Assembly: GCA_027068915.1 (NCBI GenBank)
Contig: JAMOLT010000009.1
Span: forward strand, 1-64,000
DNA: 64,000 nucleotides
Source of the DNA: Sedimenticola sp.
GTDB taxonomy: Bacteria > Pseudomonadota > Gammaproteobacteria > Chromatiales > Chromatiaceae
Direction of reading: 5' to 3'
Shown: piece by piece, positions 20,218 through 29,490 of the stretch
Layout: each line of letters starts with the position of its first letter
Position numbering within the stretch: position 1 is the stretch's first letter
Position numbers and translations under genes: made by a program
Notes under the pieces: generated by a model
The model's input: the letters and a program-made list of their open reading frames with translations, nothing else
What the model was told of the DNA's origin: nothing
Databases searched by the model: none

Positions 20218-20691
20218 ATGAGACTTTCTACAAAAGGCCGCTATGCGGTAACTGCCATGCTGGACTTGGCTTTGAATGGTCAGGATGGCCCGGTAACCCT
20301 TTCTGATATTTCTGAGAACCAGGGTATTTCTCTTTCCTATCTGGAGCAGCTGTTTGCCGCATTGCGCGCCAAAAATCTGGTTCGTGGTGTGCGCGGCCCT
20401 GGTGGCGGCTACTTCCTTGGAAGGGAAGCTGATGAGATATCTATCGCCAATATCATTTGTGCCGTCGATGAGTGGGTAGAGTTTACCCGCTGCCAGGGCA
20501 GAGAGGACTGTCGTGGGGGGCAGCGCTGCATGACCCACAACCTCTGGGATGATCTTAGTCGGCAAATATATGAATTTATTGAAGAAATAAGTCTTGCCGA
20601 TCTGGTTAGCCGTGGCCAGGGATCGAATCATGGTTGCCACAAGGAAAAACCTGCCGGCATCCAGGATGACCTTTCTGAGCAGGCTGCATAA
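20218..20691 (+). CDS. iscR: Rrf2-family Fe-S regulator IscR
   Basis: A transcription factor that binds a [2Fe-2S] cluster and represses Fe-S assembly genes. The N-terminal winged helix starts [18 protein letters not shown]. The recognition region and the family hallmark [13 protein letters not shown] follow. Three cysteines lie in the pattern C-x5-C-x5-C ([14 protein letters not shown]), matching E. coli IscR Cys92/98/104. At 157 residues it is full length. Unusually, no iscSUA genes follow; the next gene is yceD. It may control Fe-S genes elsewhere or serve a separate oxidative-stress role. Confidence 0.92.
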   Translation: MRLSTKGRYAVTAMLDLALNGQDGPVTLSDISENQGISLSYLEQLFAALRAKNLVRGVRGPGGGYFLGREADEISIANIICAVDEWVEFTRCQGREDCRGGQRCMTHNLWDDLSRQIYEFIEEISLADLVSRGQGSNHGCHKEKPAGIQDDLSEQAA

Positions 20692-20754
20692 GTTACCGGC
20701 AGACAAGGAAAACCTTTTGACCTGGGTGGCGAATTTCAATATCATACGCCGCCT

Positions 20755-21285
20755 ATGTTGCAGCGAATTCCTGATCGCGTAGACCCGTGGCGTTTGGCCG
20801 AGCAAGGAGAGACGCTTGAAGGCCGCGTAAAACTGGACTCGCTGCCGCGCCTGGCGCCGCTTCTGGCTATTGCCGATGGAGAAGCGGCGTTTGTTTTGAA
20901 GTTCGGCAGGGACAGGCAGCGCAGGCTGATCATCAGGCTAGGTGTTGGCGCGGAATTGGTGCTGGAGTGCCAGCGCTGCCTGGATTCCATGGTGCAAAAG
21001 GTGGAGAGTGAGGTTTGCCTGGCGTTGGTTCGAGACGCAATGGAAGCCGGGCAATTGCCAAAAGAGCTTGAGCCATTGCTGGCCAGGGAAGGTGAATACC
21101 TGGATGTTGCCGAATTGATTGAAGATGAATTGCTGCTCGGGATTCCTTCATCACCACGACACGAAGAGCGAGATTGCAACCGACAGACAGATGCCCAGGC
21201 GCATCGCCTGTCTGAAACCGAACGGAAAGAAGATAACCCTTTCGCCATTCTTGCCGATTTGCAAGCTGGTGAGAACGACAATTGA
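20755..21285 (+). CDS. yceD: DUF177 protein YceD (23S rRNA accumulation)
   Basis: YceD proteins are needed for 23S rRNA accumulation in E. coli and are encoded just before rpmF across proteobacteria, as here. The 176-residue protein carries the family motif LECQRCLD near residue 65, with the two Cys of the C-x2-C pair, and an acidic middle (VAELIEDELLLGIP). It is the first gene of the run rpmF-plsX-fabHDG. Confidence 0.9.
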   Translation: MLQRIPDRVDPWRLAEQGETLEGRVKLDSLPRLAPLLAIADGEAAFVLKFGRDRQRRLIIRLGVGAELVLECQRCLDSMVQKVESEVCLALVRDAMEAGQLPKELEPLLAREGEYLDVAELIEDELLLGIPSSPRHEERDCNRQTDAQAHRLSETERKEDNPFAILADLQAGENDN

Positions 21286-21306
21286 GAAATTGCAGGAGAT
21301 AGCCCC

Positions 21307-21477
21307 ATGGCCGTACAGAAAAGCCGTAAAACCCCATCCAGACGAGGTATGCGTCGTTCCCATGACAGCCTCAAGTCCGAAACATTGTCCATCGATCCCA
21401 CTTCCGGTGAGACACACCTGCGCCATCATGTAAGCCCGGACGGCTTCTATCGTGGCCGCAAGGTAATCAACGACTGA
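21307..21477 (+). CDS. rpmF: 50S ribosomal protein L32
   Basis: This ORF is too short for the track. Translation gives 56 residues beginning [20 protein letters not shown] and ending GRKVIND, a clear L32. It has the proteobacterial pattern in which the zinc-ribbon cysteines are absent and [14 protein letters not shown] replaces them. GGAGAT lies upstream. It sits 21 bp after yceD and 102 bp before plsX, the usual order. Confidence 0.97.
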   Translation: MAVQKSRKTPSRRGMRRSHDSLKSETLSIDPTSGETHLRHHVSPDGFYRGRKVIND

Positions 21478-21546
21478 AAAAAACTCGAACCCAGTTCGTG
21501 AACCCGTACCTTGTGTCCAACAGATTCGGCAACCGTGTTGAAGCAG

Positions 21547-21579
21547 ACTCCGGTGTGAATCATTTCCGGAGTTTCTTTT
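21547..21579 (+). promoter_or_regulatory. Terminator-like hairpin overlapping the plsX ribosome site
   Basis: ACTCCGG (21547..21553) pairs with CCGGAGT (21566..21572), giving a 7-bp stem with a 12-nt loop, followed by TTCTTTT. The only plausible ribosome site of plsX, GGAG at 21568..21571, lies in the right arm, 8 nt before the GTG start. The structure could act as a terminator after rpmF or hide the plsX initiation site. Confidence 0.6.
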
Positions 21580-22608
21580 GTGACTGAGAAAATCACGATC
21601 GCTCTGGACGCCATGGGTGGCGATTACGGTGCTTCCGTGGTCGTCCCGGCGGCTCTGAATTATTTGAAGGATCATCCGGACCATGAGCTGATTCTCGTTG
21701 GCAAGGAAGAAAGCATCCGCGAGCATCTGCCCGGCGGGAAGCTGCCTACAGGCGTGACTATTCACGGGGCCTCTCAGGAAGTGGGCATGAATGAACTGCC
21801 TTCCCGGGCGCTGCGCAAGAAAAAAGACTCCTCCATGCGCGTCGCTCTTGACTTGGTGAAGGCTGGCACCGCAGATGCTTGTGTGAGTGCCGGGAATACC
21901 GGCGCGCTCATGGCCACGGCGCGATTCGTACTGAAGATGCTCCCTAACGTAGACCGTCCAGCCATTATTACCGCGTTGCCTGCGATCAATGGCCGCACCT
22001 GGATGCTGGACCTTGGCGCCAATGTCGATTGCAGTGCGCAGCATTTGTTCCAGTTCGCGGTCATGGGTTCTGAACTGGTTACTGTCATTGATGATATTCC
22101 TGCGCCAACGGTTGGTCTGCTCAACATTGGTCAGGAGGAAATCAAGGGCAATGAACAGGTCAAGGCCGCCCACGAGCTGCTGCGTCATACGTCACTGAAC
22201 TACATCGGCTATGTGGAAGGGGACGATATCTATCTAAATGAAGAACTGGATATTGTGGTTACTGATGGTTTTATCGGTAATGTTGCGCTGAAAACCAGCG
22301 AGGGCGTGGCGAAGATGATCCGCAGCAATCTCAAGGAGGGATTTAGCCGCAGCATTTTCACCAAGCTGTCAGCCCTGATCGCCTTGCCAGTGTTGAAAGG
22401 CCTGAGCCGCCGTATCGACCCGCGCCGCTACAATGGAGCAAGCCTCCTCGGATTACGGGGCGTGGTCGTCAAGAGCCATGGAGGAACCGATGCCATGGGC
22501 TACGCTCATGCCATCGATATTGCCGCAAAAGCCGTGCATGCAGATATTGCTGCCCGCATTGAAGAGGGCGTCAGCAAACATCTGGCGGACCAGAGGATCT
22601 CGGCATGA
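21580..22608 (+). CDS. plsX: Phosphate acyltransferase PlsX
   Basis: Makes acyl-phosphate from acyl-ACP for phospholipid synthesis. The N-terminus [17 protein letters not shown] and later [33 protein letters not shown] and [13 protein letters not shown] are diagnostic. At 342 residues it is normal length. GTG start; the context is the hairpin described separately. Its stop overlaps the fabH ATG by 4 bp, indicating coupled translation. Confidence 0.96.
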   Translation: MTEKITIALDAMGGDYGASVVVPAALNYLKDHPDHELILVGKEESIREHLPGGKLPTGVTIHGASQEVGMNELPSRALRKKKDSSMRVALDLVKAGTADACVSAGNTGALMATARFVLKMLPNVDRPAIITALPAINGRTWMLDLGANVDCSAQHLFQFAVMGSELVTVIDDIPAPTVGLLNIGQEEIKGNEQVKAAHELLRHTSLNYIGYVEGDDIYLNEELDIVVTDGFIGNVALKTSEGVAKMIRSNLKEGFSRSIFTKLSALIALPVLKGLSRRIDPRRYNGASLLGLRGVVVKSHGGTDAMGYAHAIDIAAKAVHADIAARIEEGVSKHLADQRISA

Positions 22609-23582
22609 GTATATACTCCAGAATTGCCGGCACGGGTAGCTATCTGCCTGAGAAAGTGCTGAGCAATCATGATCTGGAAAAAATGGTGGAAACCTCTGAC
22701 CAATGGATTCAGGAACGTACCGGCATCAAAAAACGCCATATTGCCGAGGCAGGCCAGACTACCTGTGATCTGGCAGAGCAGGCAGCGGCAAGAGCACTGA
22801 AAGCGGCGGGAAAAACAGCACAGGAAATCGACCTTATCGTGGTTGCGACAACCACACCGGACAAGATTTTCCCCAGCACCGCTTGCCTGCTGCAACAACG
22901 CCTTGGGAATCATGGTTGTGCAGCTTTCGATATTCAGGCGGTCTGTACCGGGTTTGTTTATGCAATGGGCGTGGCGGACAAATTTATCAAGACTGGCGCT
23001 GCCCGGACGGCGCTGGTTGTCGGCGCGGAAACTCTTTCCCGCATCCTGGACTGGAATGACCGTGGCACCTGTATCCTGTTTGGCGATGGTGCCGGTGCTG
23101 TAGTTCTTGAAGCTGCAGACAAACCAGGCATCCTGTCTACGCATTTGCATGCGGATGGCGCCTATGAAGAATTGCTTCATGTTCCAGGAGGCATATCCAG
23201 GGGTTTCGATATGGAGGCCGATGGTGCTGATCCGCATTTCATGCAGATGAAAGGCAATGAAGTTTTCAAGATGGCGGTTAACACTCTGGGGCGCATTGTT
23301 GATGAAACTCTGGCAGCCAACGGCATGAAGAAATCAGACATCGACTGGCTGGTTCCCCACCAGGCAAATATCCGCATCATCAAAGCCACGGCCCGTAAGC
23401 TTTCCATGGATATGGACAATGTAGTGGTGACCATCGGCGAACACGGCAACACCTCTGCAGCATCTGTTCCCCTGGCGCTGGATACCGCCGTAAAAGACGG
23501 GCGTATCAAACGCGGTGAAACCTTGCTGCTGGAAGCGTTTGGCGGAGGATTCACCTGGGGTTCTGTTCTACTTAATTACTAA
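22605..23582 (+). CDS. fabH: 3-oxoacyl-ACP synthase III (FabH)
   Basis: Starts fatty-acid synthesis by condensing acetyl-CoA with malonyl-ACP. The catalytic triad is visible: Cys in [13 protein letters not shown], His in VPHQANIRI and Asn in [12 protein letters not shown]. The 325-residue length is standard. It is the second gene of the plsX-fabH-fabD-fabG series and is directly followed by fabD. Confidence 0.97.
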   Translation: MSIYSRIAGTGSYLPEKVLSNHDLEKMVETSDQWIQERTGIKKRHIAEAGQTTCDLAEQAAARALKAAGKTAQEIDLIVVATTTPDKIFPSTACLLQQRLGNHGCAAFDIQAVCTGFVYAMGVADKFIKTGAARTALVVGAETLSRILDWNDRGTCILFGDGAGAVVLEAADKPGILSTHLHADGAYEELLHVPGGISRGFDMEADGADPHFMQMKGNEVFKMAVNTLGRIVDETLAANGMKKSDIDWLVPHQANIRIIKATARKLSMDMDNVVVTIGEHGNTSAASVPLALDTAVKDGRIKRGETLLLEAFGGGFTWGSVLLNY

Positions 23583-23595
23583 TGGTTCCTGCATT

Positions 23596-24537
23596 ATGAC
23601 CACACACGTCGGTGTCATTTTTCCCGGGCAGGGTTCCCAGAGCATTGGTATGCTCGGAGCGCTTTCTGATCAGTTTCCTCTCGTAAAACAGACCTATGAT
23701 GAAGCCTCAGAAGTGCTGCAGATAGATTTGTGGGCGCTGGCAAGTGAAGGGCCGGCGGAAATGCTCAATCAAACAGAAAACACCCAGCCCGCCATGCTTG
23801 CAGCAGGAATAGCGGCATACCGGGTGTGGCTGTCCCAGGGCGGCCCAGCGGGAGAGTTGATGGCAGGGCACAGCCTGGGAGAATATACCGCACTCACCGC
23901 TGCCGGCAGCCTGGACTTTATAGATGCGATACGCTTGGTTGCAGCGCGTGGCAGGTTTATGCAGCAAGCCGTTCCTGCGGATCGGGGGGCAATGGCGGCT
24001 ATTCTCGGTCTGGATGATGATGCGGTAAAGGCAGTCTGTTCCCAGGCAGCCGGTGACGAAATTGCAGAGGCGGTAAACTTCAATTCCCCCGGACAGGTGG
24101 TGATCGCCGGCGACAAAGCAGCAGTTGAAAGAGCCATGGAGCTGGCGAAGAAGGCCGGAGCAAGACGCGCCCTGCTGCTGCCGGTAAGTGTTCCCTCCCA
24201 CAGCGCCCTGATGCGCCCTGCTGCTGAGCAGCTGTCCGCCATGCTGGAAACAGTGGAGATGCAGCTACCGAAAATACCTGTTGTGCACAATGTTGATGTA
24301 GCCATTGGCGACAGCATTGCCGCCATTCGTGAGAAGCTGGTGCAACAGCTGTACCGGCCTGTACGCTGGGTGGAAACGGTGCAGGCCATGAAAAACAAGG
24401 GCATGGAGCAGCTGCTTGAGCCAGGCTCCGGTCAGGTGCTGACCGGGCTGGGAAGGCGCATCGACAAGACCATGACGTTCCTGCCGGTGTTTGATCCGGC
24501 ATCACTGGAAAAAGCACTGGAGAGCTGCAATGCCTGA
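23596..24537 (+). CDS. fabD: Malonyl-CoA:ACP transacylase (FabD)
   Basis: Transfers malonyl from CoA to ACP. The nucleophile is in GHSLGEYTAL, FPGQGSQSIGML lies at the N-terminus, and the catalytic His lies in VSVPSHSALM. The ATG at 23596 gives 313 residues; the track start at 23515 lies inside fabH. The stop overlaps the fabG start by 8 bp. Confidence 0.97.
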   Translation: MTTHVGVIFPGQGSQSIGMLGALSDQFPLVKQTYDEASEVLQIDLWALASEGPAEMLNQTENTQPAMLAAGIAAYRVWLSQGGPAGELMAGHSLGEYTALTAAGSLDFIDAIRLVAARGRFMQQAVPADRGAMAAILGLDDDAVKAVCSQAAGDEIAEAVNFNSPGQVVIAGDKAAVERAMELAKKAGARRALLLPVSVPSHSALMRPAAEQLSAMLETVEMQLPKIPVVHNVDVAIGDSIAAIREKLVQQLYRPVRWVETVQAMKNKGMEQLLEPGSGQVLTGLGRRIDKTMTFLPVFDPASLEKALESCNA

Positions 24538-25270
24538 TAATACTGTTGCACTGGTTACCGGCGCCAGCCGGGGAATAGGCCGGGCCATCGCTACCCGCCT
24601 TGGCGGACAGGGAATCACGGTCGTTGGCACGGCTACCACTGATGGCGGCGCAGAAGCCATCGGCGCCTATTTTCATGAAGCCGGCATCAACGGCGAAGGG
24701 ATGAAGCTGGATGTATCAGATAGCGATTCAGTAAATGCCGTCGTGGCCGGTGTCGCGGAAAAATATGCCCCCATCACCATTTTGGTGAACAATGCTGGCA
24801 TCACCCGCGACAACCTGCTGATGCGCATGACTCCAGAGGAGTGGGATGCGGTGATCAACACCAATCTCAGCTCCCTGTACCGTGTCTGCAAGGCCTGTGT
24901 CCGGGGCATGATGAAAGCCAGAAGCGGGCGCATCGTCAACATTTCATCTGTGGTTGGCAGCAGTGGAAACGCCGGACAAACCAATTATTCAGCCGCCAAG
25001 GCGGGCATGCTGGGTTTCACTAAATCGCTGGCCCAGGAAATCGGCTCTCGGGGCATTACCGTGAATGCCGTGGCGCCAGGCTTTATCGATACGGATATGA
25101 CCAGGGAATTACCGGAAGCGCAGCGCAAGTCCCTGTTGGCTGCCATCCCACTGGGGCGCCTGGGCTCACCGGAAGAGATAGCCGCTGCGGTGGCTTTTCT
25201 GGTTTCAGAGGATGCCGCCTATGTCACGGGTACTACGCTGCATGTCAATGGCGGCATGTATATGACCTAA
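24530..25270 (+). CDS. fabG: 3-oxoacyl-ACP reductase (FabG)
   Basis: NADPH-dependent short-chain dehydrogenase of the fatty-acid cycle. The cofactor loop TGASRGIGRA is at the N-terminus, NNAG lies near residue 87, the catalytic YSAAKAG near 152, and the C-terminus ends in the usual HVNGGMYM. The ATG at 24530 within the end of fabD yields 246 residues, the family length; the track start is inside fabD. Confidence 0.97.
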   Translation: MPDNTVALVTGASRGIGRAIATRLGGQGITVVGTATTDGGAEAIGAYFHEAGINGEGMKLDVSDSDSVNAVVAGVAEKYAPITILVNNAGITRDNLLMRMTPEEWDAVINTNLSSLYRVCKACVRGMMKARSGRIVNISSVVGSSGNAGQTNYSAAKAGMLGFTKSLAQEIGSRGITVNAVAPGFIDTDMTRELPEAQRKSLLAAIPLGRLGSPEEIAAAVAFLVSEDAAYVTGTTLHVNGGMYMT

Positions 25271-25358
25271 TATGAATTATAGAAAAACTGTATATAGCAT
25301 TGAATAAATTGTTATTTATTGCTCAGTATCTTCTGCAGAATGCAGAGAAACAGGGGAT

Positions 25359-25387
25359 TTGGCTAGCAAGCTAATTCCGCATACAAT
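25359..25387 (+). promoter_or_regulatory. Sigma-70 promoter of acpP
   Basis: TTGGCT (25359..25364), a 17-nt spacer and TACAAT (25382..25387) form a good sigma-70 promoter about 50 bp before acpP. Acyl carrier protein is needed in large amounts, so a separate promoter inside the fab cluster is expected. Confidence 0.65.
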
Positions 25388-25441
25388 ACGACGTTAATGC
25401 GCGGCGCCTGGATCGCGCTCTACCGGAGGAACAATACGAAA

Positions 25442-25675
25442 ATGAGCAGCATTGAAGAACGTGTCAAAAAGATTGTCGCTGAACAGCTGGGTGTAAGTGA
25501 AGACGAAGTTACCCCTGAAGCTTCCTTTATCGATGACCTGGGCGCCGACTCCCTTGACGCAGTGGAGCTGGTAATGGCTCTGGAAGAAGAGTTCGAGTGT
25601 GAGATTCCTGATGAAGAAGCAGAAAACATCACTACTTTGCAACAGGCTGTTAATTACATCAACGCTAACGGATGA
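25442..25675 (+). CDS. acpP: Acyl carrier protein
   Basis: A 77-residue acidic carrier protein. The phosphopantetheine serine is in [13 protein letters not shown], and the first residues [16 protein letters not shown] match AcpP closely. The ATG at 25442 with GGAGGA upstream is used; the track start adds 15 residues. It lies between fabG and fabF, as in E. coli, and has its own promoter. Confidence 0.98.
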   Translation: MSSIEERVKKIVAEQLGVSEDEVTPEASFIDDLGADSLDAVELVMALEEEFECEIPDEEAENITTLQQAVNYINANG

Positions 25676-25691
25676 TCGCCAGGCTTAATCA

Positions 25692-25759
25692 GGCCGCAGC
25701 GTTTTCCCGGATCAGCGCCTCCCTAGCATGGGGTGGCGGCTGATCGGAGAACCGCGGCT
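25692..25759 (+). promoter_or_regulatory. Long hairpin between acpP and fabF
   Basis: GGATCAGC-GCC...GGCGGCTGATC form the inner stem, and GCCGC/GCGGC with intervening paired bases extends it to about 68 nt with small bulges. No clear T-run follows (TTTCTAG), so it is probably a stabiliser, processing site or weak terminator that separates abundant acpP mRNA from fabF. This role is inferred. Confidence 0.5.
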
Positions 25760-25791
25760 TTCTAGTTACTGTACCAACAGAGGTTTCCTTG

Positions 25792-27036
25792 ATGTCCAAA
25801 AAAAGGATAGTAGTCACGGGGCTGGGCATGGTTTCGCCCGTAGGCCTTGATGTAGCAAGCAGCTGGAAAAATATCCTGGCGGGCAACAGTGGTATCAAGC
25901 CTATTACACACCTGGATATAGAGCCATTCAGCGTTCGTTTTGGCGGGCCGATCTACGGTTTTGATATCGAGCAATACATCCCGAAAAAGGAAGCCCGCAA
26001 GATGGATAAGTTTATCCACTACGGCATTGCCGCAGCGGATCAGGCCATCAAGGATGCAGGCATAGAAGCGACGGAAGAAAACGCCAGACGTATCGGCGTG
26101 GTTGTTGGCTCTGGAATCGGTGGTATCACCGGTATTGAGCAGGGCTATGCAGCCTATCTCAAAGGTGGCCCGAGAAAAATTTCCCCTTTCTTTGTGCCGG
26201 CCAACATCGTGAATATGGTGGCGGGCCATATCTCCATCATTAATGGTTTCAAGGGACCTAACATCTCTATTGTTTCCGCCTGCAGTACCGGAGCCCACTG
26301 TATAGCCGATGGTATGCGCATGATACAGTACGGCACCAGCGATGTTATTGTTGCTGGCGGCGCTGAGATGGCGACCTCTCCCACGGGGCTTGGTGGTTTT
26401 GCCGCTGCCAGAGCGCTCTCTACCCGTAACGATGATCCCCAAGGCGCGAGCCGCCCCTGGGACAAGGATCGGGACGGCTTCGTGCTCAGTGATGGCGCTG
26501 GTGTCATAGTGATCGAGGAACTGGAGCATGCCCGTGCCCGGGGAGCCAATATCTATTGTGAGCTGGTTGGCGCAGGAATGAACTCGGATGCCTTCCACAT
26601 GACTTCTCCATCGCCTGGGGGCGAAGGTGCTGCTGAATGCATGCGTCTGGCGATGGAAGACGGAAACATCAATCCGGAAGAGGTTGACTACATCAACGCT
26701 CATGGTACGTCCACGCCAGCGGGCGATGTGGCGGAAACCATGGCCATGAAACGCGCCTTTGGCGATCATGCCTACAAGCTACGCGTCAGTTCCAGCAAAT
26801 CCATGACCGGCCACATGTTGGGTGCTGCGGGTGGCGCAGAGGCGGTATTTACCATTCTTGCGCTGCGTGATCAGGTGGCGCCACCGACCATCAACCTGGA
26901 CAATCCGGATCCGGAATGTGACCTCGATTATGTTCCTCATGCCGCCAGAGAAATGCCCATGGAAGTGGCGCTGTCCAATTCTTTCGGTTTCGGAGGCACC
27001 AACGGAACGCTGGCTTTCCGTCTCTTTAAAGATTGA
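25792..27036 (+). CDS. fabF: 3-oxoacyl-ACP synthase II (FabF)
   Basis: Elongating condensing enzyme of fatty-acid synthesis. The catalytic cysteine is in SACSTGAHC; the histidines are in HGTSTPAGD and GHMLGAAGG; the C-terminal glycine-rich [10 protein letters not shown] is present. The ATG at 25792 ([18 protein letters not shown]) is preferred over the TTG one codon earlier. At 414 residues it is full length. The pabC start overlaps its stop. Confidence 0.97.
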   Translation: MSKKRIVVTGLGMVSPVGLDVASSWKNILAGNSGIKPITHLDIEPFSVRFGGPIYGFDIEQYIPKKEARKMDKFIHYGIAAADQAIKDAGIEATEENARRIGVVVGSGIGGITGIEQGYAAYLKGGPRKISPFFVPANIVNMVAGHISIINGFKGPNISIVSACSTGAHCIADGMRMIQYGTSDVIVAGGAEMATSPTGLGGFAAARALSTRNDDPQGASRPWDKDRDGFVLSDGAGVIVIEELEHARARGANIYCELVGAGMNSDAFHMTSPSPGGEGAAECMRLAMEDGNINPEEVDYINAHGTSTPAGDVAETMAMKRAFGDHAYKLRVSSSKSMTGHMLGAAGGAEAVFTILALRDQVAPPTINLDNPDPECDLDYVPHAAREMPMEVALSNSFGFGGTNGTLAFRLFKD

Positions 27037-27839
27037 TTCGATCACTTGTTAACGGCATTCCCCGGGATCAGGTATCCATTCTTGATCGGGGTCTGCAGTT
27101 TGGTGACGGGCTGTTCGAAACCCTGGCCGTTGTCGATAACAAAGTCTGTCTGTGGGGTCGCCATATGCGGCGCCTGCAGGCAGGTTGTAAACGCCTGGGG
27201 ATTCCCGCCCCGGATGCCTCGCTGCTGCATCAGGAAGCAATGCAGCTGGTGATGGATGAACGACAGGCGGCGCTGAAGATCACCATTACCCGCGGCGCGA
27301 GCGAAAGGGGCTACAAGCCTGCTGCAGGCGCTTCTCCGACGCGCATTTTTTCCCTGTTTTCCTGGGATGGCCCTTGTTCCGATCCGCTGAGAGTATCTGT
27401 CTCTACCCGGCGTTTGGGGCATAACCCTGATCTTGCTGGCATCAAGCATCTCAATCGCCTGGAACAGGTGCTTGCCCGGGCGGAGTGCGTGGAAAATGTT
27501 CAGGACGCCCTGATGCTGGATATGCAGGGGCATGTCATAGAAGGCATCATGAGCAACCTGTTTCTGCAAAAGGGGCAGCAGATTTTTACCCCGCTGCTGG
27601 ATCGATGTGGTGTTGAAGGCGTGGTCAGAAAACTTGTCCTGGATGTGGCGAAAAATCAAGATGCTGAAGTCGTCAGCGGAGATTTTACCCTGGATGATGT
27701 GTTTCAATCCGATGCCTTGTATCTCACCAATGCACTTGGTGGCATCCGCTTTGTTTCTGAGATTTCCGGACATGACTGGAAACCCAAAACATCTTTTCAC
27801 CCTGTTCTTGCAGAGGCAGCGACAAGCGTATTCAGTTGA
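27033..27839 (+). CDS. pabC: Aminodeoxychorismate lyase (PabC)
   Basis: PLP enzyme of fold type IV that makes p-aminobenzoate for folate. Features are [14 protein letters not shown] near residue 17, the PLP lysine in [10 protein letters not shown] near 141, and GVEGVVRK later. The only start that overlaps fabF properly is a TTG at 27033, giving [12 protein letters not shown]; no better ATG keeps the N-terminal strand. At 268 residues it matches PabC. The position between fabF and mltG is conserved in gammaproteobacteria. Confidence 0.92.
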   Translation: MIRSLVNGIPRDQVSILDRGLQFGDGLFETLAVVDNKVCLWGRHMRRLQAGCKRLGIPAPDASLLHQEAMQLVMDERQAALKITITRGASERGYKPAAGASPTRIFSLFSWDGPCSDPLRVSVSTRRLGHNPDLAGIKHLNRLEQVLARAECVENVQDALMLDMQGHVIEGIMSNLFLQKGQQIFTPLLDRCGVEGVVRKLVLDVAKNQDAEVVSGDFTLDDVFQSDALYLTNALGGIRFVSEISGHDWKPKTSFHPVLAEAATSVFS

Positions 27840-28858
27840 TGCTCAGATCCATGATAAAACTATTCCTTAAACTGGTCATTGCAGCAATTTTTCTCGCGGG
27901 GCTGGCAGGCATTCTGGTATGGAACCACTACCGGGAGTTCCTGGAAACACCTTTGGCACTGCCAGAGCAAGGCATGGTGCTGAATGTGCCCCAGGGCATG
28001 TCCCTGGGCAAGCTTGCGTATCAGCTGGAACAGCAAAAAATTCTGGAGGATGCCCGTCTGTTGCGCCTGTATGGGCATCTCAACCCGGAAGCTACACAAA
28101 TTAAGAGCGGAGAATATCAGCTGCCTGCGGGCCTTACCCCCGTCGCGCTGCTGGATTTTCTGGTGGCGGGCAAAACCATCAGCCATTCAGTTACCTTGGT
28201 AGAAGGATGGACTTTTGCACAAATGATGCAGGCTGTTCACGAGCATCCGGAGTTGAGCCACAGCCTGAAAGGATTGAGCAGCGAAGAGATCATGCAGCGT
28301 CTGGGGCGCGAGGGAGAGCACCCAGAAGGCCGTTTTTTCCCGGATACCTATCTGTATCCCAGAGGCTTCTCTGATTTCGAGTTGCTGAAGCGGGCATATG
28401 CGCGCATGGAGGAAACACTGGCCCAGGCCTGGGCCCGGCGACCAGAAAATTTTCCGCTGAAAAGCCCTTATGAATTGCTGATTCTTGCCTCCATCGTGGA
28501 AAAGGAAACCGGCAGAGCAGGGGAGCGGGATCGCATTGCCGGGGTATTTCTCCGGCGCCTGAAAAAAGGCATGAAGCTGCAGACAGATCCTACGGTGATC
28601 TATGGCATGGGTGACCGATACAAAGGAAATATACGCCGCAAGGATCTGCGAGAATCCACGCCCTACAACACCTATGTCATTCCAGGATTGCCACCGACAC
28701 CGATTTGCATGCCTGGCCGCGAGTCGATCTTTGCAGTAGTCAACCCTGTAGATGAAAAGGCACTGTATTTTGTCGCCAAGGGCGATGGCAGCCACCAGTT
28801 TTCTGCTACCCTGAAACAACACAATGCAGCTGTACGAAAATACCAGTTGAAAAAATAG
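27839..28858 (+). CDS. mltG: Endolytic murein transglycosylase MltG
   Basis: Inner-membrane enzyme that cuts nascent glycan strands. One N-terminal membrane segment (about residues 5-27) is followed by a LysM-like region (PQGMSLGKLAYQLEQ) and the YceG domain with the catalytic Glu in ASIVEKETGRAGER. LQTDPTVIYGMG and TPYNTYVIPGLPP follow, all diagnostic. An ATG overlapping the pabC stop is used; a later ATG at 27851 is also possible. The stop overlaps the tmk GTG. Confidence 0.95.
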   Translation: MLRSMIKLFLKLVIAAIFLAGLAGILVWNHYREFLETPLALPEQGMVLNVPQGMSLGKLAYQLEQQKILEDARLLRLYGHLNPEATQIKSGEYQLPAGLTPVALLDFLVAGKTISHSVTLVEGWTFAQMMQAVHEHPELSHSLKGLSSEEIMQRLGREGEHPEGRFFPDTYLYPRGFSDFELLKRAYARMEETLAQAWARRPENFPLKSPYELLILASIVEKETGRAGERDRIAGVFLRRLKKGMKLQTDPTVIYGMGDRYKGNIRRKDLRESTPYNTYVIPGLPPTPICMPGRESIFAVVNPVDEKALYFVAKGDGSHQFSATLKQHNAAVRKYQLKK

Positions 28859-29490
28859 TGGACCAAGGATCATTTATAACCCTGGAAGGCATCGAAGGAG
28901 CCGGAAAAACCACCTGTATGGCACAGTTGCGGCTGCTGATACAACAGGCGGGGAAAAGCTATCTGGAAACCCGTGAGCCTGGTGGTACGCAGTTGGGTGA
29001 AGATCTGCGCCAACTGCTGCTTGGGCACAAACACACCGGTATGACCGATGATGCTGAATTGCTGCTGATGTTTGCCTCCCGCGCAGAACATTTGCAGCAA
29101 AAGATTTTACCTGCGCTTGGCCGGGGACAATGGGTGCTCTGTGACCGCTTTACCGATGCCACATATGCCTACCAGGGCGGGGGGAGGGGAATTGCATTCT
29201 CCCGTATCCGGGCGCTGGAAGAATGGGTGCAAAAAGGCATCCGCCCTGATCTCACCCTGCTGCTGGATCTGTCGGTGGAGCAGGGGCTGGAAAGAGCGGG
29301 CAAACGCTCGGCTCCCGATCGTTTTGAAAGTGAAGCCATGGAGTTTTTCAGGCGGGTCAGGCAGTCCTATCTTGAACTTGCCGGAAAAGAGCCGGATCGA
29401 ATCAAGGTTATTGATGCATCCCGTGATCTGGACGAAGTGCTGGCGCAGATTACAATCGTAGTGAATAACTTCCTGCAGGAAAAGACATGA
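28858..29490 (+). CDS. tmk: Thymidylate kinase
   Basis: Phosphorylates dTMP for DNA synthesis. P-loop LEGIEGAGKTT, the DR motif in CDRFTDATYAYQGGGRG and a Lid region after GLERAGKRS are clear. The GTG start at 28858 overlaps the mltG stop (TAGTG), giving 210 residues. It is translationally coupled to holB by a 4-bp overlap. Confidence 0.95.
   Translation: MDQGSFITLEGIEGAGKTTCMAQLRLLIQQAGKSYLETREPGGTQLGEDLRQLLLGHKHTGMTDDAELLLMFASRAEHLQQKILPALGRGQWVLCDRFTDATYAYQGGGRGIAFSRIRALEEWVQKGIRPDLTLLLDLSVEQGLERAGKRSAPDRFESEAMEFFRRVRQSYLELAGKEPDRIKVIDASRDLDEVLAQITIVVNNFLQEKT

Noticed and set aside
21151-22188. 345-residue minus-strand ORF
   Set aside because: Antisense to yceD, rpmF and plsX, all of which are certain genes.
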